This document shows positions 1 through 8,576 of a stretch of 64,000 nt of DNA, in pieces. The position numbers and the translations under genes were made by a program. This DNA is from an uncultured Pseudomonadota bacterium. GTDB taxonomy: Bacteria; Pseudomonadota; Gammaproteobacteria; Burkholderiales; Burkholderiaceae_C. The DNA lies in the NCBI GenBank assembly GCA_945952465.1, contig CAMFIB010000001.1, positions 372,001-436,000 of the forward strand. Direction: 5' to 3'. The notes under the pieces are model-generated. The model searched no databases. It saw nothing but the letters and a program-made list of their open reading frames with translations, and had not been told where the DNA came from. The number at the start of each line of letters is the position of its first letter. The first letter of the stretch is position 1.

Positions 1-113
1 GGGGAAGGTGGTGTCCAGACCATGCCGCGATTGGAACCCCGGCCGGGGCCGGCCGCAAGCGGGCTGCGCCGCGCCCCTGACGCCGCCACGGTTGTGGCGC
101 CACAATGGCCTTC

Positions 114-1463
114 ATGTCTGCCCAAGCTGTGCTGCTGGATGCCAGCGCTCCGTGTCCCGACCCCGCCGCCGACCCGCGCGGCTTTCTCCGCCACCTGTTC
201 GCCGTGGCGGTGGCGCGGGCGCAGCCGCTGCAGCAGATCGGCGCCTTCCTGCCGCCGCCGCCGCGCGGCCGCACCGTGGTGCTGGGCGCCGGCAAGGCGG
301 CCGGAGCGATGGCGCAGGCCGTCGAGGCCTCGTGGCCGGCCGGCGCGCCGATGTCGGGCCTGGTCATCACCCGCTACGGCCACATCCCGCCTCGGCCGTT
401 GGGGCTGGCGCAGCGCATCGAGGTGGCCGAAGCCGCCCATCCGTTGCCCGACGAAGCCGGTCTGGCCGCCACCCGTCGCCTGCTGGCGCTGGCAGATGGG
501 TTGACGGCCGACGACCTGGTGCTGTGCCTGATCTCCGGCGGCGGCTCGGCGCTGCTGACGCTGCCCGCGCAAGGCCTCACGCTGGCCGACAAGCAGCGCA
601 TCAACCAGGCGCTGCTGGCCAGCGGCGCCACCATTGCCGACATGAACACGGTGCGCAAGCACCTCTCGCGCATCAAGGGCGGCCGGCTGGCGGCCGCCTG
701 CGCGCCGGCCCGGGTGGTGACGCTGGCGATCAGCGACGTGCCGGGCGACGACCCCGCCACCATCGCCAGCGGCCCCACGGTGGCCGACCCCACGCGCTGC
801 GCCGACGCGCTCGCCATTCTGAAGCGCTGCGGCATCGCCGTGCCCGACGAAGTCGCGCGGCGGCTGGCCGACGGTGCGCTGGAAACGCCCAAGCCGGGCG
901 ACGCGCGGCTGGCCGGCGGCGAGGTGCACCTGATCGCCACGCCGCAGCAATCGCTGCAGGCGGCGGCCGACGCGGCGCGTGCGGCCGGCATCGACGCCCA
1001 CCTGCTGGGCGACGACGTCGAAGGCGAATCGCGCGAGGTCGGCAAGGTGATGGCGGCGCTGGCCCGTGCGGTCGCGCGGCGTGGCGAACCGTTTCGCAAG
1101 CCCTGCGTGCTGCTGAGCGGCGGCGAAACCTTGGTCACGCTGCGGCCGCGCGCCGAGGGCGCGCCACGCGGCAAGGGCGGCCGGGCCGGTGAATTCTGTC
1201 TGGGGCTGGCGCAGGCGCTGCAGGGCGAGCCGAACATCCATGCGCTGGCCGCCGACACCGACGGCATCGACGGCGTGGAAGACAACGCCGGCGCCTTCGT
1301 TGTGCCCGACACGCTGGTCCGCGCCGCCGCGCGCGGCCTGGACCTGCACGACGCGCTGGCCCGCAACGACGCCTGCGGCTACTTCGGCCCGCTCGGCGAC
1401 CAGCTCGTCACCGGGCCCACCCACACCAACGTCAACGACTTCCGTGCGCTACTGATTTTGTAG
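114..1463 (+). CDS. Glycerate 2-kinase, MOFRL (TtuD/GckA) family
   Basis: Predicted to phosphorylate D-glycerate to 2-phosphoglycerate at the end of the glyoxylate/tartronate branch; cytoplasmic. The protein of about 449 residues has the two-part layout of the family: an N-terminal domain with VLGAGKAAGAMA near residue 57 and LISGGGSALL near 140, and a C-terminal MOFRL domain with LAADTDGIDG near 380. An in-frame ATG lies at 105, but a -10-like CACAAT (101-106) overlaps it, so the ATG at 114 is preferred and the mRNA may be nearly leaderless. The stop codon falls inside a copy of the dispersed hairpin repeat, so the last residues (ALLIL) are repeat-encoded. Older annotations call this family hydroxypyruvate reductase. 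Confidence 0.9.
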   Translation: MSAQAVLLDASAPCPDPAADPRGFLRHLFAVAVARAQPLQQIGAFLPPPPRGRTVVLGAGKAAGAMAQAVEASWPAGAPMSGLVITRYGHIPPRPLGLAQRIEVAEAAHPLPDEAGLAATRRLLALADGLTADDLVLCLISGGGSALLTLPAQGLTLADKQRINQALLASGATIADMNTVRKHLSRIKGGRLAAACAPARVVTLAISDVPGDDPATIASGPTVADPTRCADALAILKRCGIAVPDEVARRLADGALETPKPGDARLAGGEVHLIATPQQSLQAAADAARAAGIDAHLLGDDVEGESREVGKVMAALARAVARRGEPFRKPCVLLSGGETLVTLRPRAEGAPRGKGGRAGEFCLGLAQALQGEPNIHALAADTDGIDGVEDNAGAFVVPDTLVRAAARGLDLHDALARNDACGYFGPLGDQLVTGPTHTNVNDFRALLIL

Positions 1464-1502
1464 CTGAAAAGCGCCATTCCACGCTGGCTTGGGGCTGATT
1501 TC
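1448..1502 (-). repeat. Dispersed hairpin-tailed repeat, copy 1
   Basis: Read on the minus strand, it has the core CCAAGCCAGCGTGGAAT followed by a hairpin with arms GCTAC and GTAGC (1448-1464). The hairpin contains the TAG stop of the glycerate kinase gene. The far end reaches the last codons of the convergent gene at 1501. Confidence 0.7.
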
Positions 1503-1731
1503 ATTCCAAATTCTGGGTGTTGAGCACCCGCTGGCGCCAGCGCAGCAGCGCGCTGAACCAGCCCAGCCAGACGCAGCCTTCGCAGCCGCGGCCGCAGCAG
1601 CCCACCGGCTCCGGCGGCGGCTCGGCCACCGGCCGGCCCTGTGTGGCGGCCTCGGCCCGCGTCGCGGCGATCAGCGCGTGCGCGCTCGCCAGATCGCGGA
1701 TCACGGGTGTCTCGGCGGGGTGGAGTGACAT
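1501..1731 (-). CDS. Oxidoreductase-like domain protein (small, Cys-rich)
   Basis: A 76-residue protein with the PPEPVGCCGRGCEGCVW signature (about residues 39-55) of the oxidoreductase-like (Oxidored-like) domain, found in small bacterial proteins and at the N terminus of some eukaryotic proteins. Four clustered cysteines suggest metal or Fe-S binding, but the function is unknown. The start follows a -10-like TACAGT (1740-1745 on the minus strand) by 8 nt, suggesting a very short leader. It is divergent from queE and convergent with the glycerate kinase gene. Confidence 0.8.
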   Translation of the reverse strand: MSLHPAETPVIRDLASAHALIAATRAEAATQGRPVAEPPPEPVGCCGRGCEGCVWLGWFSALLRWRQRVLNTQNLE

Positions 1732-1768
1732 GGGCCGCCACTGTAGCGCGCCACGGCCGTCGCTGACC

Positions 1769-1824
1769 GATAATCGCGGTTTGCCCGGCCGGCGCGCGTT
1801 GCGCCGGGGGCCGGGCAAACCGCG
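1769..1824 (+). promoter_or_regulatory. Promoter-like GATAAT and long inverted repeat upstream of queE
   Basis: GATAAT at 1769-1774 is followed directly by a perfect 16-bp inverted repeat (1775-1790 and 1809-1824). Its 18-nt loop itself contains GGCGC/GCGCC. The right arm abuts the queE ATG, so the folded RNA would occupy the ribosome-binding region. The first part, GATAATCGCGGTTTGCCCG, recurs almost exactly upstream of rhlE at 5404-5422. Confidence 0.55.
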
Positions 1825-2460
1825 ATGGGCTACCAGGTCAAGGAAATCTTCTACACGTTGCAGGGCGAGGGCGCGAACGCCGGGCGTCCGGCCGTGTTCT
1901 GCCGCTTCGCCGGCTGCAACCTGTGGACCGGCCGCGAGCAAGACCGCGCGCGCGCCGAATGCCGGTTCTGCGACACCGATTTCGTCGGCACCGACGGCAC
2001 GCTGGGCGGCAAGTTCGCCAATGCCGACGCGCTGGCCGCCCGCATCGCCGCCCAATGGCCGGCGCACGACAGCGGCCACCGCTTCACCGTGCTGACCGGC
2101 GGCGAGCCGCTGTTGCAGGTCGACTCGGCGCTGATCGCGGCGCTGCATGCGCAGGGCTTCCAGGTCGCGGTCGAGACCAACGGCACCATCGCTGCGCCCG
2201 AGGGCCTGGACTGGATCTGCGTCAGCCCCAAGGCCGGCACGCAATGGGTGCAACGCCAGGGCCACGAACTCAAGGTGGTGTGGCCGCAGCCGGGGCTGGA
2301 CCTCGACGCGCTGGAGTCGGCGCCGTTCGTGCACCACTACCTGCAGCCCATGGACAACCCCGAGCGCGACCGCCACACCGAGGCTTGCATCGCGCTGTGC
2401 CTGGCGCGGCCGCAGTGGCGGCTCAGCCTGCAGACCCACAAGATCACCGGCATCCGTTGA
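1825..2460 (+). CDS. queE: 7-carboxy-7-deazaguanine synthase QueE
   Basis: Radical-SAM enzyme that converts 6-carboxytetrahydropterin to 7-carboxy-7-deazaguanine in preQ0/queuosine synthesis. It has 211 residues and starts GYQVKEIFYTLQGEG, typical of QueE. The cluster-binding cysteines are C31, C46 and C49, i.e. CX14CX2C, the spacing known from Burkholderia QueE rather than the canonical CX3CX2C. TGGEPLL (near residue 92) is the SAM-binding GGE motif. It leads a compact queE-queD-dcd cluster. A strong inverted repeat ends exactly at its start codon and could control its translation. Confidence 0.95.
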   Translation: MGYQVKEIFYTLQGEGANAGRPAVFCRFAGCNLWTGREQDRARAECRFCDTDFVGTDGTLGGKFANADALAARIAAQWPAHDSGHRFTVLTGGEPLLQVDSALIAALHAQGFQVAVETNGTIAAPEGLDWICVSPKAGTQWVQRQGHELKVVWPQPGLDLDALESAPFVHHYLQPMDNPERDRHTEACIALCLARPQWRLSLQTHKITGIR

Positions 2461-2467
2461 CGCCCCC

Positions 2468-2848
2468 ATGAGCTACGAGCTGAGCCAGCGCTTCCATTTC
2501 GACGCCGCCCACACGCTGCTGCGCGAGATCGACGCCGACAGCAGCAAGCGCATCCACGGCCACACCTACTGGGGCGAGGTGCTGCTGCGCGGCGAACCCG
2601 ACGCGGCCACCGGCATGGTGACCGACCTCGGCCTGGTGCGCCGCGAGATCGAGCGGCTGCGCGGCGAGCTGGACCACGCCTTTCTCGACGAACTTCCCGG
2701 CCTGGGCATTCCCACGCTGGAGAACCTGTGCCGCTTCATCCTGGAGCGGCTCCGGCCCGCGCTGCCCGCCGTTTCGGCGGTGCGCGTCTGGCGCGACTCG
2801 ACCGGCGACGGCTGCACGCTGCGCCCCACCGAAAGAAGCGAGCGATGA
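2468..2848 (+). CDS. queD: 6-carboxytetrahydropterin synthase-like protein (QueD family)
   Basis: A 126-residue PTPS/QueD-fold protein expected to turn 7,8-dihydroneopterin triphosphate into 6-carboxytetrahydropterin for QueE. Zinc ligands H15, H30 and H32 (AAH and HGH motifs) and the LDHAFLDE segment with catalytic Asp/His are present. However, the position four residues before HGH, where E. coli QueD has its catalytic Cys, is Ser26. The conserved Glu of the C-terminal VWET motif is replaced (VWRDST). It follows queE by 7 nt and overlaps dcd by 4 nt, which supports a queuosine role, but the chemistry may differ from canonical QueD. Confidence 0.82.
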   Translation: MSYELSQRFHFDAAHTLLREIDADSSKRIHGHTYWGEVLLRGEPDAATGMVTDLGLVRREIERLRGELDHAFLDELPGLGIPTLENLCRFILERLRPALPAVSAVRVWRDSTGDGCTLRPTERSER

Positions 2849-3411
2849 GCATCAAGAGCGACAAGTGGATCCGCCGCATGGCCGAACAGCACGGCCTGAT
2901 CGAGCCTTTCGAGCCCGGCCAGGTGCGCGAGGTCGAGGGCAAGCGCGTCATCAGCTACGGCACCTCGAGCTACGGCTACGACATCCGCTGTGCGCCGGAA
3001 TTCAAGGTGTTCACCAACATCCACAGCACGGTGGTGGACCCGAAGAATTTCGACGAGAAAAGCTTCGTCGATTTCCACGGCGACTCCTGCATCATCCCGC
3101 CCAACAGCTTCGCGCTGGCCCGCACGCTCGAATACTTCCGCATCCCGCGCAACGTGCTGACCATCTGCCTCGGCAAGAGCACCTACGCGCGCTGCGGCAT
3201 CATCGTCAACGTCACCCCGTTCGAGCCCGAATGGGAGGGTTACGTGACGCTGGAGTTCAGCAACACCACACCGCTGCCGGCCCGCATCTATGCCGGCGAA
3301 GGCTGCGCCCAGGTGCTGTTCTTCGAGAGCGACGAGGTCTGCGAAACCTCGTACAAGGACCGCGGCGGCAAGTACCAGGGCCAGCGCGGCGTCACGCTGC
3401 CGCGCGCCTGA
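2845..3411 (+). CDS. dcd: dCTP deaminase
   Basis: Deaminates dCTP to dUTP, feeding dTMP synthesis; cytoplasmic homotrimer. The 188-residue length is that of the E. coli enzyme. Recognisable segments include [13 protein letters not shown] at the start, [10 protein letters not shown], the catalytic GKSTYARCG region with Ser and Arg, and [11 protein letters not shown] with the catalytic Glu. Its ATG overlaps the queD stop (ATGA, 2845-2848), so it is translationally coupled to the queuosine genes, probably through genome packing rather than pathway logic. Confidence 0.97.
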   Translation: MSIKSDKWIRRMAEQHGLIEPFEPGQVREVEGKRVISYGTSSYGYDIRCAPEFKVFTNIHSTVVDPKNFDEKSFVDFHGDSCIIPPNSFALARTLEYFRIPRNVLTICLGKSTYARCGIIVNVTPFEPEWEGYVTLEFSNTTPLPARIYAGEGCAQVLFFESDEVCETSYKDRGGKYQGQRGVTLPRA

Positions 3412-3549
3412 GCGCCGGCGGGCGGGCGGCCCGCTGTGAGCCATCGGCGCGTTCGGCGCCGTCCTACATCAGCATGCGGCGGCCATCGCATTGGCGGCAG
3501 GGGCCGGCCTGCCCAGAATTCACTCCAACAGCCCCCGCTCTTGGAGACG

Positions 3550-3825
3550 ATGATGCCCACCGAATTCCTCCGCGCCTTCTTCGACTATTACCGCCAGGAA
3601 ATCCTGCTGGCCAGCGCCTTGCTCATCGGCTTCGTGCTGCTGTTCGGCGTTGGCATCGTCGCCCACGGCCAGGTGCAGCGCGCCGAGGCCCGCGAAGCGG
3701 AGCGCATGTCGATCAGCGAGACCTTCGCGCTGTGCGTGCGCAACAGCACGCCGGCCACCATCGACCAATGCACCCTGCAGGCCCGCCAGGCCCGCGCCAA
3801 GATGTTCCAGCGGCTGGTCGCCTGA
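3550..3825 (+). CDS. Small single-pass membrane protein, unknown function
   Basis: A 91-residue protein with one hydrophobic helix (about residues 18-38, ILLASALLIGFVLLFGVGIV), followed by a charged AEAREAER stretch and a C-terminal part with two cysteines (LCVRNS, DQCTLQ). I do not recognise the family. Two adjacent ATGs (3550 and 3553) are possible starts. It ends 13 bp from the convergent pcp gene. Confidence 0.6.
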   Translation: MMPTEFLRAFFDYYRQEILLASALLIGFVLLFGVGIVAHGQVQRAEAREAERMSISETFALCVRNSTPATIDQCTLQARQARAKMFQRLVA

Positions 3826-3838
3826 CCTGCCCGCGCTT

Positions 3839-4468
3839 TCAAGAGATGGCCCCGGCCGCCACGGCGGTCCCGGCCATGGGCGCGGTCAACGCCACCCGCA
3901 CCGCCAGCGCCAGCCCCGCCACCAGCGTCTCCAGGTCCATCACCGCCAGCGGCGGCACGTGAACGAACCCCGCCCTGACCCCCACCGCCTCCCGCAGCCC
4001 GTGCAGCAGCCCGTAGAACAGGTGGTTGCACACAAAGGTGCCGGCGGTTTGAGACACCTCGGCCGGATAACCCGCGTCTTGCAGCGCCAGCAGCATGGCC
4101 TTGATGGGCAGCGTCGTGAAATAGGCAGCCGGCCCGCCCGGCACCACCGGCCGGTCGATCGGCTGCGCGCCGGCGTTGTCGGGCATGCGGGCGTCGTCCA
4201 CATTGATCGCCACGCGCTCCAGCGACATCGCGCGGCGGTTGGCGGCCAGCCCGGTGGCCAGCACCAGCCGGGGTTGCCAGCGGTCGATATGGCCCTGCAG
4301 CGCCTGGACCGAAGCGCCGAAGACGGTGGGCAACTGCCGTGCCACGACCCGGTGCCCGGCGACCTGCCGGCCGTGCAGCCGCTGCACCGCCAGCCAGCTC
4401 GGGTTGACAGTTTCGCCACCGAATGCGTCGAAGCCGGTCAGCAGCACGGTGGGGTGCGGCGTTACCAT
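3839..4468 (-). CDS. pcp: Pyrrolidone-carboxylate peptidase (pyroglutamyl peptidase I)
   Basis: Removes N-terminal pyroglutamate from peptides; cytoplasmic C15 cysteine peptidase. The 209 residues match the family length. The catalytic triad is visible as Glu84 (SLERVAINV), Cys147 ([10 protein letters not shown]) and His170 (GFVHVPPL), with the N-terminal [16 protein letters not shown] motif. A -10-like TACAGT lies 6 nt before the ATG, so the transcript is probably leaderless. The gene is divergent from the zinc metallopeptidase at 4498. Confidence 0.95.
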   Translation of the reverse strand: MVTPHPTVLLTGFDAFGGETVNPSWLAVQRLHGRQVAGHRVVARQLPTVFGASVQALQGHIDRWQPRLVLATGLAANRRAMSLERVAINVDDARMPDNAGAQPIDRPVVPGGPAAYFTTLPIKAMLLALQDAGYPAEVSQTAGTFVCNHLFYGLLHGLREAVGVRAGFVHVPPLAVMDLETLVAGLALAVRVALTAPMAGTAVAAGAIS

Positions 4469-4497
4469 GCGGTGACTGTAGCGCAGGAGGCCGCACG

Positions 4498-5394
4498 ATG
4501 AGATGGGAAGGCAACCGGGAGTCCGACAACGTCGAGGACCGCCGAGATGAAGGCGGAGGCTTCGGCGGGGGCGGCGGCGGAGGTTTCGGCTTCGGTGGCC
4601 GCAGCATCGGCATCGGCACCATCGTGGTCGCGCTGGTCGGCGGGTGGGTGCTCGGCGTCAACCCGCTCACGCTGCTCGGCCTGCTGAGCGGCAACGGCGG
4701 CCCGCCGGCCCAGGTGCAGACGCAAGGCCCGGCCCACGCGCCGCCGGCCGACGACCGCATGGCCAAGTTCGTGTCCACCGTGCTGGCCGACACCGAAGAC
4801 GTCTGGACCGACGTGTTCAAGGCAGGCGGCGCCACCTATCGCCAGCCCAAGCTGGTGCTGTTCCGCGGCGCCACCCGCACCGCCTGCGGCCAGGGGCAGG
4901 CCGCCATGGGGCCGTTCTACTGTCCGGGCGACCAGAAGGTCTACATCGACCTCGGTTTCTACGAGGTGCTGAAGAACAAGCTCGGCGCGCCCGGCGACTT
5001 TGCCCAGGCCTACGTGATCGCCCATGAGGTGGGCCACCACGTGCAGAACCTGCTGGGCATCAGCGCCAAGATGGACGAGGCGCGTGGCCGCATGAGCCCC
5101 ACCCAGTACAACGCCATGAGCGTGCGCCTGGAACTGCAGGCCGACTGCCTGGCCGGCGTCTGGGCGCACCATGCCCAGGACGCGCGCCAGATTCTGGAGC
5201 AGGGCGACGTGGAGGAGGCCATGAACGCCGCCGCCAAGATCGGCGACGACGCGCTGCAACGTGCCGGCGGCGGCGCGGTGGTGCCCGAAAGCTTCACCCA
5301 CGGCACCAGCGCACAGCGCCAGCACTGGTTCGACACCGGGCTGAAGCAGGGCACCGTCAAGTCTTGTGACACTTTCAACACCCGGCAGCTCTGA
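4498..5394 (+). CDS. ypfJ: Putative neutral zinc metallopeptidase (YpfJ family)
   Basis: A 298-residue membrane-anchored protein of the bacterial neutral zinc metallopeptidase family; the in vivo substrate is unknown. It begins [15 protein letters not shown], then a long glycine run (about 19-34), one transmembrane helix (about 38-62), and a catalytic domain with HEVGHH near residue 176-181 whose two histidines and Glu form the zincin site. The start is fixed by AGGAGG at 4484-4489, eight nt before the ATG. A strong RBS here contrasts with the leaderless look of several neighbours. Confidence 0.9.
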   Translation: MRWEGNRESDNVEDRRDEGGGFGGGGGGGFGFGGRSIGIGTIVVALVGGWVLGVNPLTLLGLLSGNGGPPAQVQTQGPAHAPPADDRMAKFVSTVLADTEDVWTDVFKAGGATYRQPKLVLFRGATRTACGQGQAAMGPFYCPGDQKVYIDLGFYEVLKNKLGAPGDFAQAYVIAHEVGHHVQNLLGISAKMDEARGRMSPTQYNAMSVRLELQADCLAGVWAHHAQDARQILEQGDVEEAMNAAAKIGDDALQRAGGGAVVPESFTHGTSAQRQHWFDTGLKQGTVKSCDTFNTRQL

Positions 5395-5403
5395 GCGATC
5401 GGC

Positions 5404-5434
5404 GATAATCGGGGTTTGCCCGCATCCTGCGGGC
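5404..5434 (+). promoter_or_regulatory. Promoter-like GATAAT and hairpin upstream of rhlE
   Basis: GATAAT (5404-5409) is followed by CGGGGTTTGCCCG, nearly identical to the segment upstream of queE. GCCCGC/GCGGGC (5418-5434) then forms a hairpin ending in TTTCT. A second GCCCGC/GCGGGC hairpin follows at 5445-5461. It could be a promoter with a structured leader, or partly a terminator for ypfJ. Confidence 0.4.
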
Positions 5435-5468
5435 TTTCTGCAGTGCCCGCGCCGAGCGGGCCCGACCC

Positions 5469-5485
5469 GCTATCGGTTTGATAGC
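5469..5485 (+). repeat. Hairpin of the dispersed repeat family in the rhlE leader
   Basis: GCTATCGGTTTGATAGC is the 17-nt terminal hairpin seen in full copies of the repeat elsewhere in the window, here without a recognisable body. It lies 17 nt upstream of the chosen rhlE start. Confidence 0.5.
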
Positions 5486-5502
5486 ATTTGAACCGACACC
5501 CG

Positions 5503-6963
5503 ATGACCGATTCCGCCGTGGACAGTTTTTCCCAGTTGCAACTCGCCGAGCCGCTGGCGCGCGCGGTGGCCGACATGGGGTACCAGTCCATGACGCCGAT
5601 CCAGGCGCAGGCCATTCCGGTCGTGATGACCGGCCGCGACGTGATGGGCGCCGCCCAGACCGGCACCGGCAAGACGGCCGCCTTTTCGCTGCCGCTGCTG
5701 CACCGCCTGCTGAAGCACGAAAACGCGTCCACCTCGCCGGCCCGCCACCCGGTGCGCGCGCTGGTGCTGCTGCCCACCCGCGAGCTGGCCGACCAGGTCG
5801 CCCAAGCCATCAAGTCCTACGCCAAGCACACGCAACTGCGCAGCACGGTGGTGTTCGGCGGCATGGACATGAAGCCGCAGACGCTGGAGCTGAAGAAGGG
5901 CGTCGAGGTGCTGGTCGCCACGCCCGGCCGCCTGCTGGACCACATCGAGGCCAAGAACGCGGTGTTGAACCAGGTCGAGTACGTGGTGCTCGACGAAGCC
6001 GACCGCATGCTCGACATCGGTTTCCTGCCCGACCTGCAACGCATCCTCAGCTACCTCCCCAAGCAGCGCACCACGCTGCTGTTTTCGGCCACCTTCTCGC
6101 CCGAAATCAAGCGGCTGGCTGGCAGCTACCTGCAAGACCCCATCACCATCGAGGTGGCCCGCTCCAACGCCACCGCGTCCACGGTGGAGCAGCATTTCTA
6201 CAGCGTCGCCGCCGACGACAAGCGCCATGCGCTGCACCAGATCCTGCGGCAGCGCGCGCTGAAGCAGGCTTTCGTGTTCGTCAACAGCAAGCTGGGTTGC
6301 GCCCGGCTGGCCCGCTCGCTGGAGCGCGACGGCCTGAAGACAGCGGCGCTGCACGGTGACAAGAGCCAGGACGAGCGTCTGAAGGCGCTCGACGCGTTCA
6401 AGAAGGGCGAGGTCGACCTGCTCGTCTGCACCGACGTGGCCGCCCGCGGCTTGGACATCAAGGACGTGCCGGCGGTCTTCAATTTCGACGTGCCGTTCAA
6501 CGCAGAAGACTACGTGCACCGCATCGGCCGCACCGGCCGCGCCGGCGCCCAGGGCCTGGCGGTGAGCTTCGCGTCATCGTCCGACAACCGGCTGGTGGCC
6601 GACATCGAAAAGCTGATCAAGACCAAGATCGAGCTGGAGCCGATCGAGTTCGAGGAAGACCAGCCCCGCATCCGCCAGCAGGGCCGCATCAACGACGGCC
6701 GCCGCGCGTGGCGCCAGGCCGGCGAGGTCGGTGACCCGCGCGACGGTCTCGACTCGCCCCGCGCCATGCCGCCGCGCCGCGAACCGCGCGCACCGGCCGC
6801 CGCGCCGCGCGACCCCTTCTTCGACCAGCCCTACGAATCCGGCGAGCGCGAGGCTGCGCCCGCCTGGGAATCCGACGCCAAGCAGCAGCCCGCCCGGGGC
6901 CGCGGCATATCGGCCAACATCAAGCCCAAGAAGAAGGTCGCCGCACTGTTCGCGGCGCCCTGA
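5503..6963 (+). CDS. rhlE: DEAD-box ATP-dependent RNA helicase RhlE
   Basis: RNA helicase of the RhlE type, acting in ribosome assembly and RNA turnover. The 486-residue protein has the Q motif (MTPIQAQAIP), Walker A AQTGTGKT near residue 50, PTRELA, DEAD (VLDEADRMLD near 165), SAT, and HRIGRTGR in the second RecA domain. A basic C-terminal tail follows, with PKKKVAALFA at the end. A TTG at 5488 is in frame, but the ATG at 5503 fits the family start. The leader carries two GC hairpins and a repeat-family hairpin, so RNA-structure control is plausible. It converges on apaH with a 3-bp gap. Confidence 0.95.
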   Translation: MTDSAVDSFSQLQLAEPLARAVADMGYQSMTPIQAQAIPVVMTGRDVMGAAQTGTGKTAAFSLPLLHRLLKHENASTSPARHPVRALVLLPTRELADQVAQAIKSYAKHTQLRSTVVFGGMDMKPQTLELKKGVEVLVATPGRLLDHIEAKNAVLNQVEYVVLDEADRMLDIGFLPDLQRILSYLPKQRTTLLFSATFSPEIKRLAGSYLQDPITIEVARSNATASTVEQHFYSVAADDKRHALHQILRQRALKQAFVFVNSKLGCARLARSLERDGLKTAALHGDKSQDERLKALDAFKKGEVDLLVCTDVAARGLDIKDVPAVFNFDVPFNAEDYVHRIGRTGRAGAQGLAVSFASSSDNRLVADIEKLIKTKIELEPIEFEEDQPRIRQQGRINDGRRAWRQAGEVGDPRDGLDSPRAMPPRREPRAPAAAPRDPFFDQPYESGEREAAPAWESDAKQQPARGRGISANIKPKKKVAALFAAP

Positions 6964-6966
6964 GCG

Positions 6967-7839
6967 TCAAGCAGGCCGGGCGTTTTCCGGCTGGGTTGGA
7001 ATGGCCAGCGGGTCTTGCACCTGCCGGCATTTCACCTGGATCAATTCCCCGCCGGCCCGTCCGCCGCCTGGCCCGAGCCGCCATGCGCTGAGGCAGCCGC
7101 CCCAGACGCAGCCAGTGTCCAGCGCCAGCAGGTCGGGCCGCTCCAGTGCACCCAAAGTCGACCAATGGCCGAAAGCCACAGTGGTGCCTGCGGTCCGGCG
7201 GCCCGGTGCGTCGAACCACGGCAGGTGGCCGTCGGGTGCCTTTCCGGCCCCCTCCTTCGCCTTGAACTCCATCTCGCCGGCCGGGGTACAAAAGCGCAGC
7301 CGGGTCAGCGCATTGACGATGACGCGGGCGCGGGCTTCTCCCGCCAGGTCGTCGTGCCAGGCGTTGGGCTGGTTGCCGTACATGGCCTGCAGAAACCCTG
7401 CGATGCCGGGGCCGCGCAACTCGCGCTCGACCTCTCCGGCCAGCGCCACCGTCTGGTCCACCGTCCACGAGGGCAGCACGCCGGCGTGAACCATCAGGCA
7501 GCCGTGTTCGGCGATCGCCATCTGCCGGTGCCGCAGCCAGTCGATCATGGCGTCGCGCTCCGGCGCGTTCAATACGTCGGTCACGGTGTCATGGCGCAGC
7601 AGCGGCTTGACGCCATAGGCCAGCGCCAGCAAGTGCAGGTCGTGGTTGCCGAGCAGGCACCGGGCGGCGTCGCCGTAACCCATCAGCCGGCGCAGCACGG
7701 CGGCCGATTCGTGGCCCCGGTTCACCAGGTCACCCAGCAGATAGAGCGTGTCGCGGCTGGGCGAGAAATCGACCTGGGCGAGCAACTGGCCCAGCGGCGC
7801 ATCGCAACCCTGCAGATCGCCGATCAGGAAGGTGGCCAT
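6967..7839 (-). CDS. apaH: Bis(5'-nucleosyl)-tetraphosphatase, symmetrical (ApaH)
   Basis: Hydrolyses Ap4A to two ADP; related to RNA-cap (Np4) removal and stress physiology. The 290-residue protein shows the metallophosphoesterase motifs in order: GDLQG near residue 7, GDLVNRG near 34, GNHDLH near 64, and later histidine motifs including MVHAG. The ATG at 7839 begins MATFLIGDLQG; upstream in-frame codons lack family similarity. A DUF2726 gene 13 bp upstream on the same strand probably shares its transcript. Confidence 0.96.
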   Translation of the reverse strand: MATFLIGDLQGCDAPLGQLLAQVDFSPSRDTLYLLGDLVNRGHESAAVLRRLMGYGDAARCLLGNHDLHLLALAYGVKPLLRHDTVTDVLNAPERDAMIDWLRHRQMAIAEHGCLMVHAGVLPSWTVDQTVALAGEVERELRGPGIAGFLQAMYGNQPNAWHDDLAGEARARVIVNALTRLRFCTPAGEMEFKAKEGAGKAPDGHLPWFDAPGRRTAGTTVAFGHWSTLGALERPDLLALDTGCVWGGCLSAWRLGPGGGRAGGELIQVKCRQVQDPLAIPTQPENARPA

Positions 7840-7852
7840 GCGTGTGGTGGTT

Positions 7853-8419
7853 TCATGGTCGAGACAGCAAGCTTGAGTTTCGGTTGACGTAACCGGCGTC
7901 GCGGAATTCCGTGGGATCAAGCCGCGCTGGCCTGCGGGGTTCGGGTGGCCGTGGCCGCAGATCCAGCAGATCGCGCGCCAACACCAGCCGCGCCGGAACC
8001 TGAGGGTACCGGATCACGCGCACGCCCGCTGAACTGACAAGCCGGTCGCGCTCCGCATCGCGTTTCTCGCGCCCCTTGTGCGTTGAATCGTCCAGTTCGA
8101 TCACCGCCACCGGCATCAAGTCCGTCGAGCAGATGAGAAAGTCGGCGCGCTTGTTCAGCTTGCTCGAAATGCCGCGCCCCCGCCCGGCATCGAGGAAGGC
8201 CCCGAAGTGCACTTGCGGCATGCACACCAGATCGAGCGCGGAGCACAGGTTGGTGAGCAACCGCCACAGCGGCTCCTCGCGCTGCGTCACCACGCGCGCC
8301 GGCTTTGCGTTGATGACCCGTTGCCCGGTGGGTTGTTTTCCGGCCGGCGAGCGGGCGACCATCACCATACCGACAACGGCAACGAACAGGGCGACCGCCA
8401 TCAGGACCGTCAGTGTCAT
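7853..8419 (-). CDS. DUF2726 membrane-anchored protein
   Basis: A 188-residue protein with an N-terminal transmembrane helix (TVLMAVALFVAVVGMVMV) and a DUF2726 domain, a restriction-endonuclease-like fold of unknown role. Conserved-looking parts are RADFLICS, VAVIELDDSTH and the KRDAERDRLVSSAGVRVIR segment. The Asp and Glu in ADF...ELDD would sit at a PD-(D/E)xK-like site, though the usual lysine is replaced. The start at 8419 is chosen because GGAGGA lies 9 nt upstream; an in-frame ATG at 8440 would include that RBS. It precedes apaH on the same strand. Confidence 0.8.
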   Translation of the reverse strand: MTLTVLMAVALFVAVVGMVMVARSPAGKQPTGQRVINAKPARVVTQREEPLWRLLTNLCSALDLVCMPQVHFGAFLDAGRGRGISSKLNKRADFLICSTDLMPVAVIELDDSTHKGREKRDAERDRLVSSAGVRVIRYPQVPARLVLARDLLDLRPRPPEPRRPARLDPTEFRDAGYVNRNSSLLSRP

Positions 8420-8576
8420 CGGCTTTTTTCCTCCCGGCATGCGTCGCTTTGGACCGGATCAGACAGGGCAACCGGCGCTCCATTGGGCGCCGGAGGACAC
8501 AAGCCCTCCGGAAAGCTCCGCCAGCCCGGGCCGCCGTTGCGATAAAGTGCCATGTGTCGATTTTCACCCCGGATAC

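Noticed and set aside
1-23. Minus-strand ATG at 23 reading MVWTPPS to the left edge, possibly a divergent gene start
   Set aside because: Only seven codons are visible, with no RBS or recognisable motif; cannot be supported.
374-1366. Long minus-strand open frame opposite the glycerate kinase gene
   Set aside because: Ser/Ala/Arg-rich shadow typical of GC-rich antisense frames; the plus frame has clear family motifs.
5488-5502. TTG as the rhlE start
   Set aside because: Adds five residues with no family support; ATG at 5503 fits RhlE.
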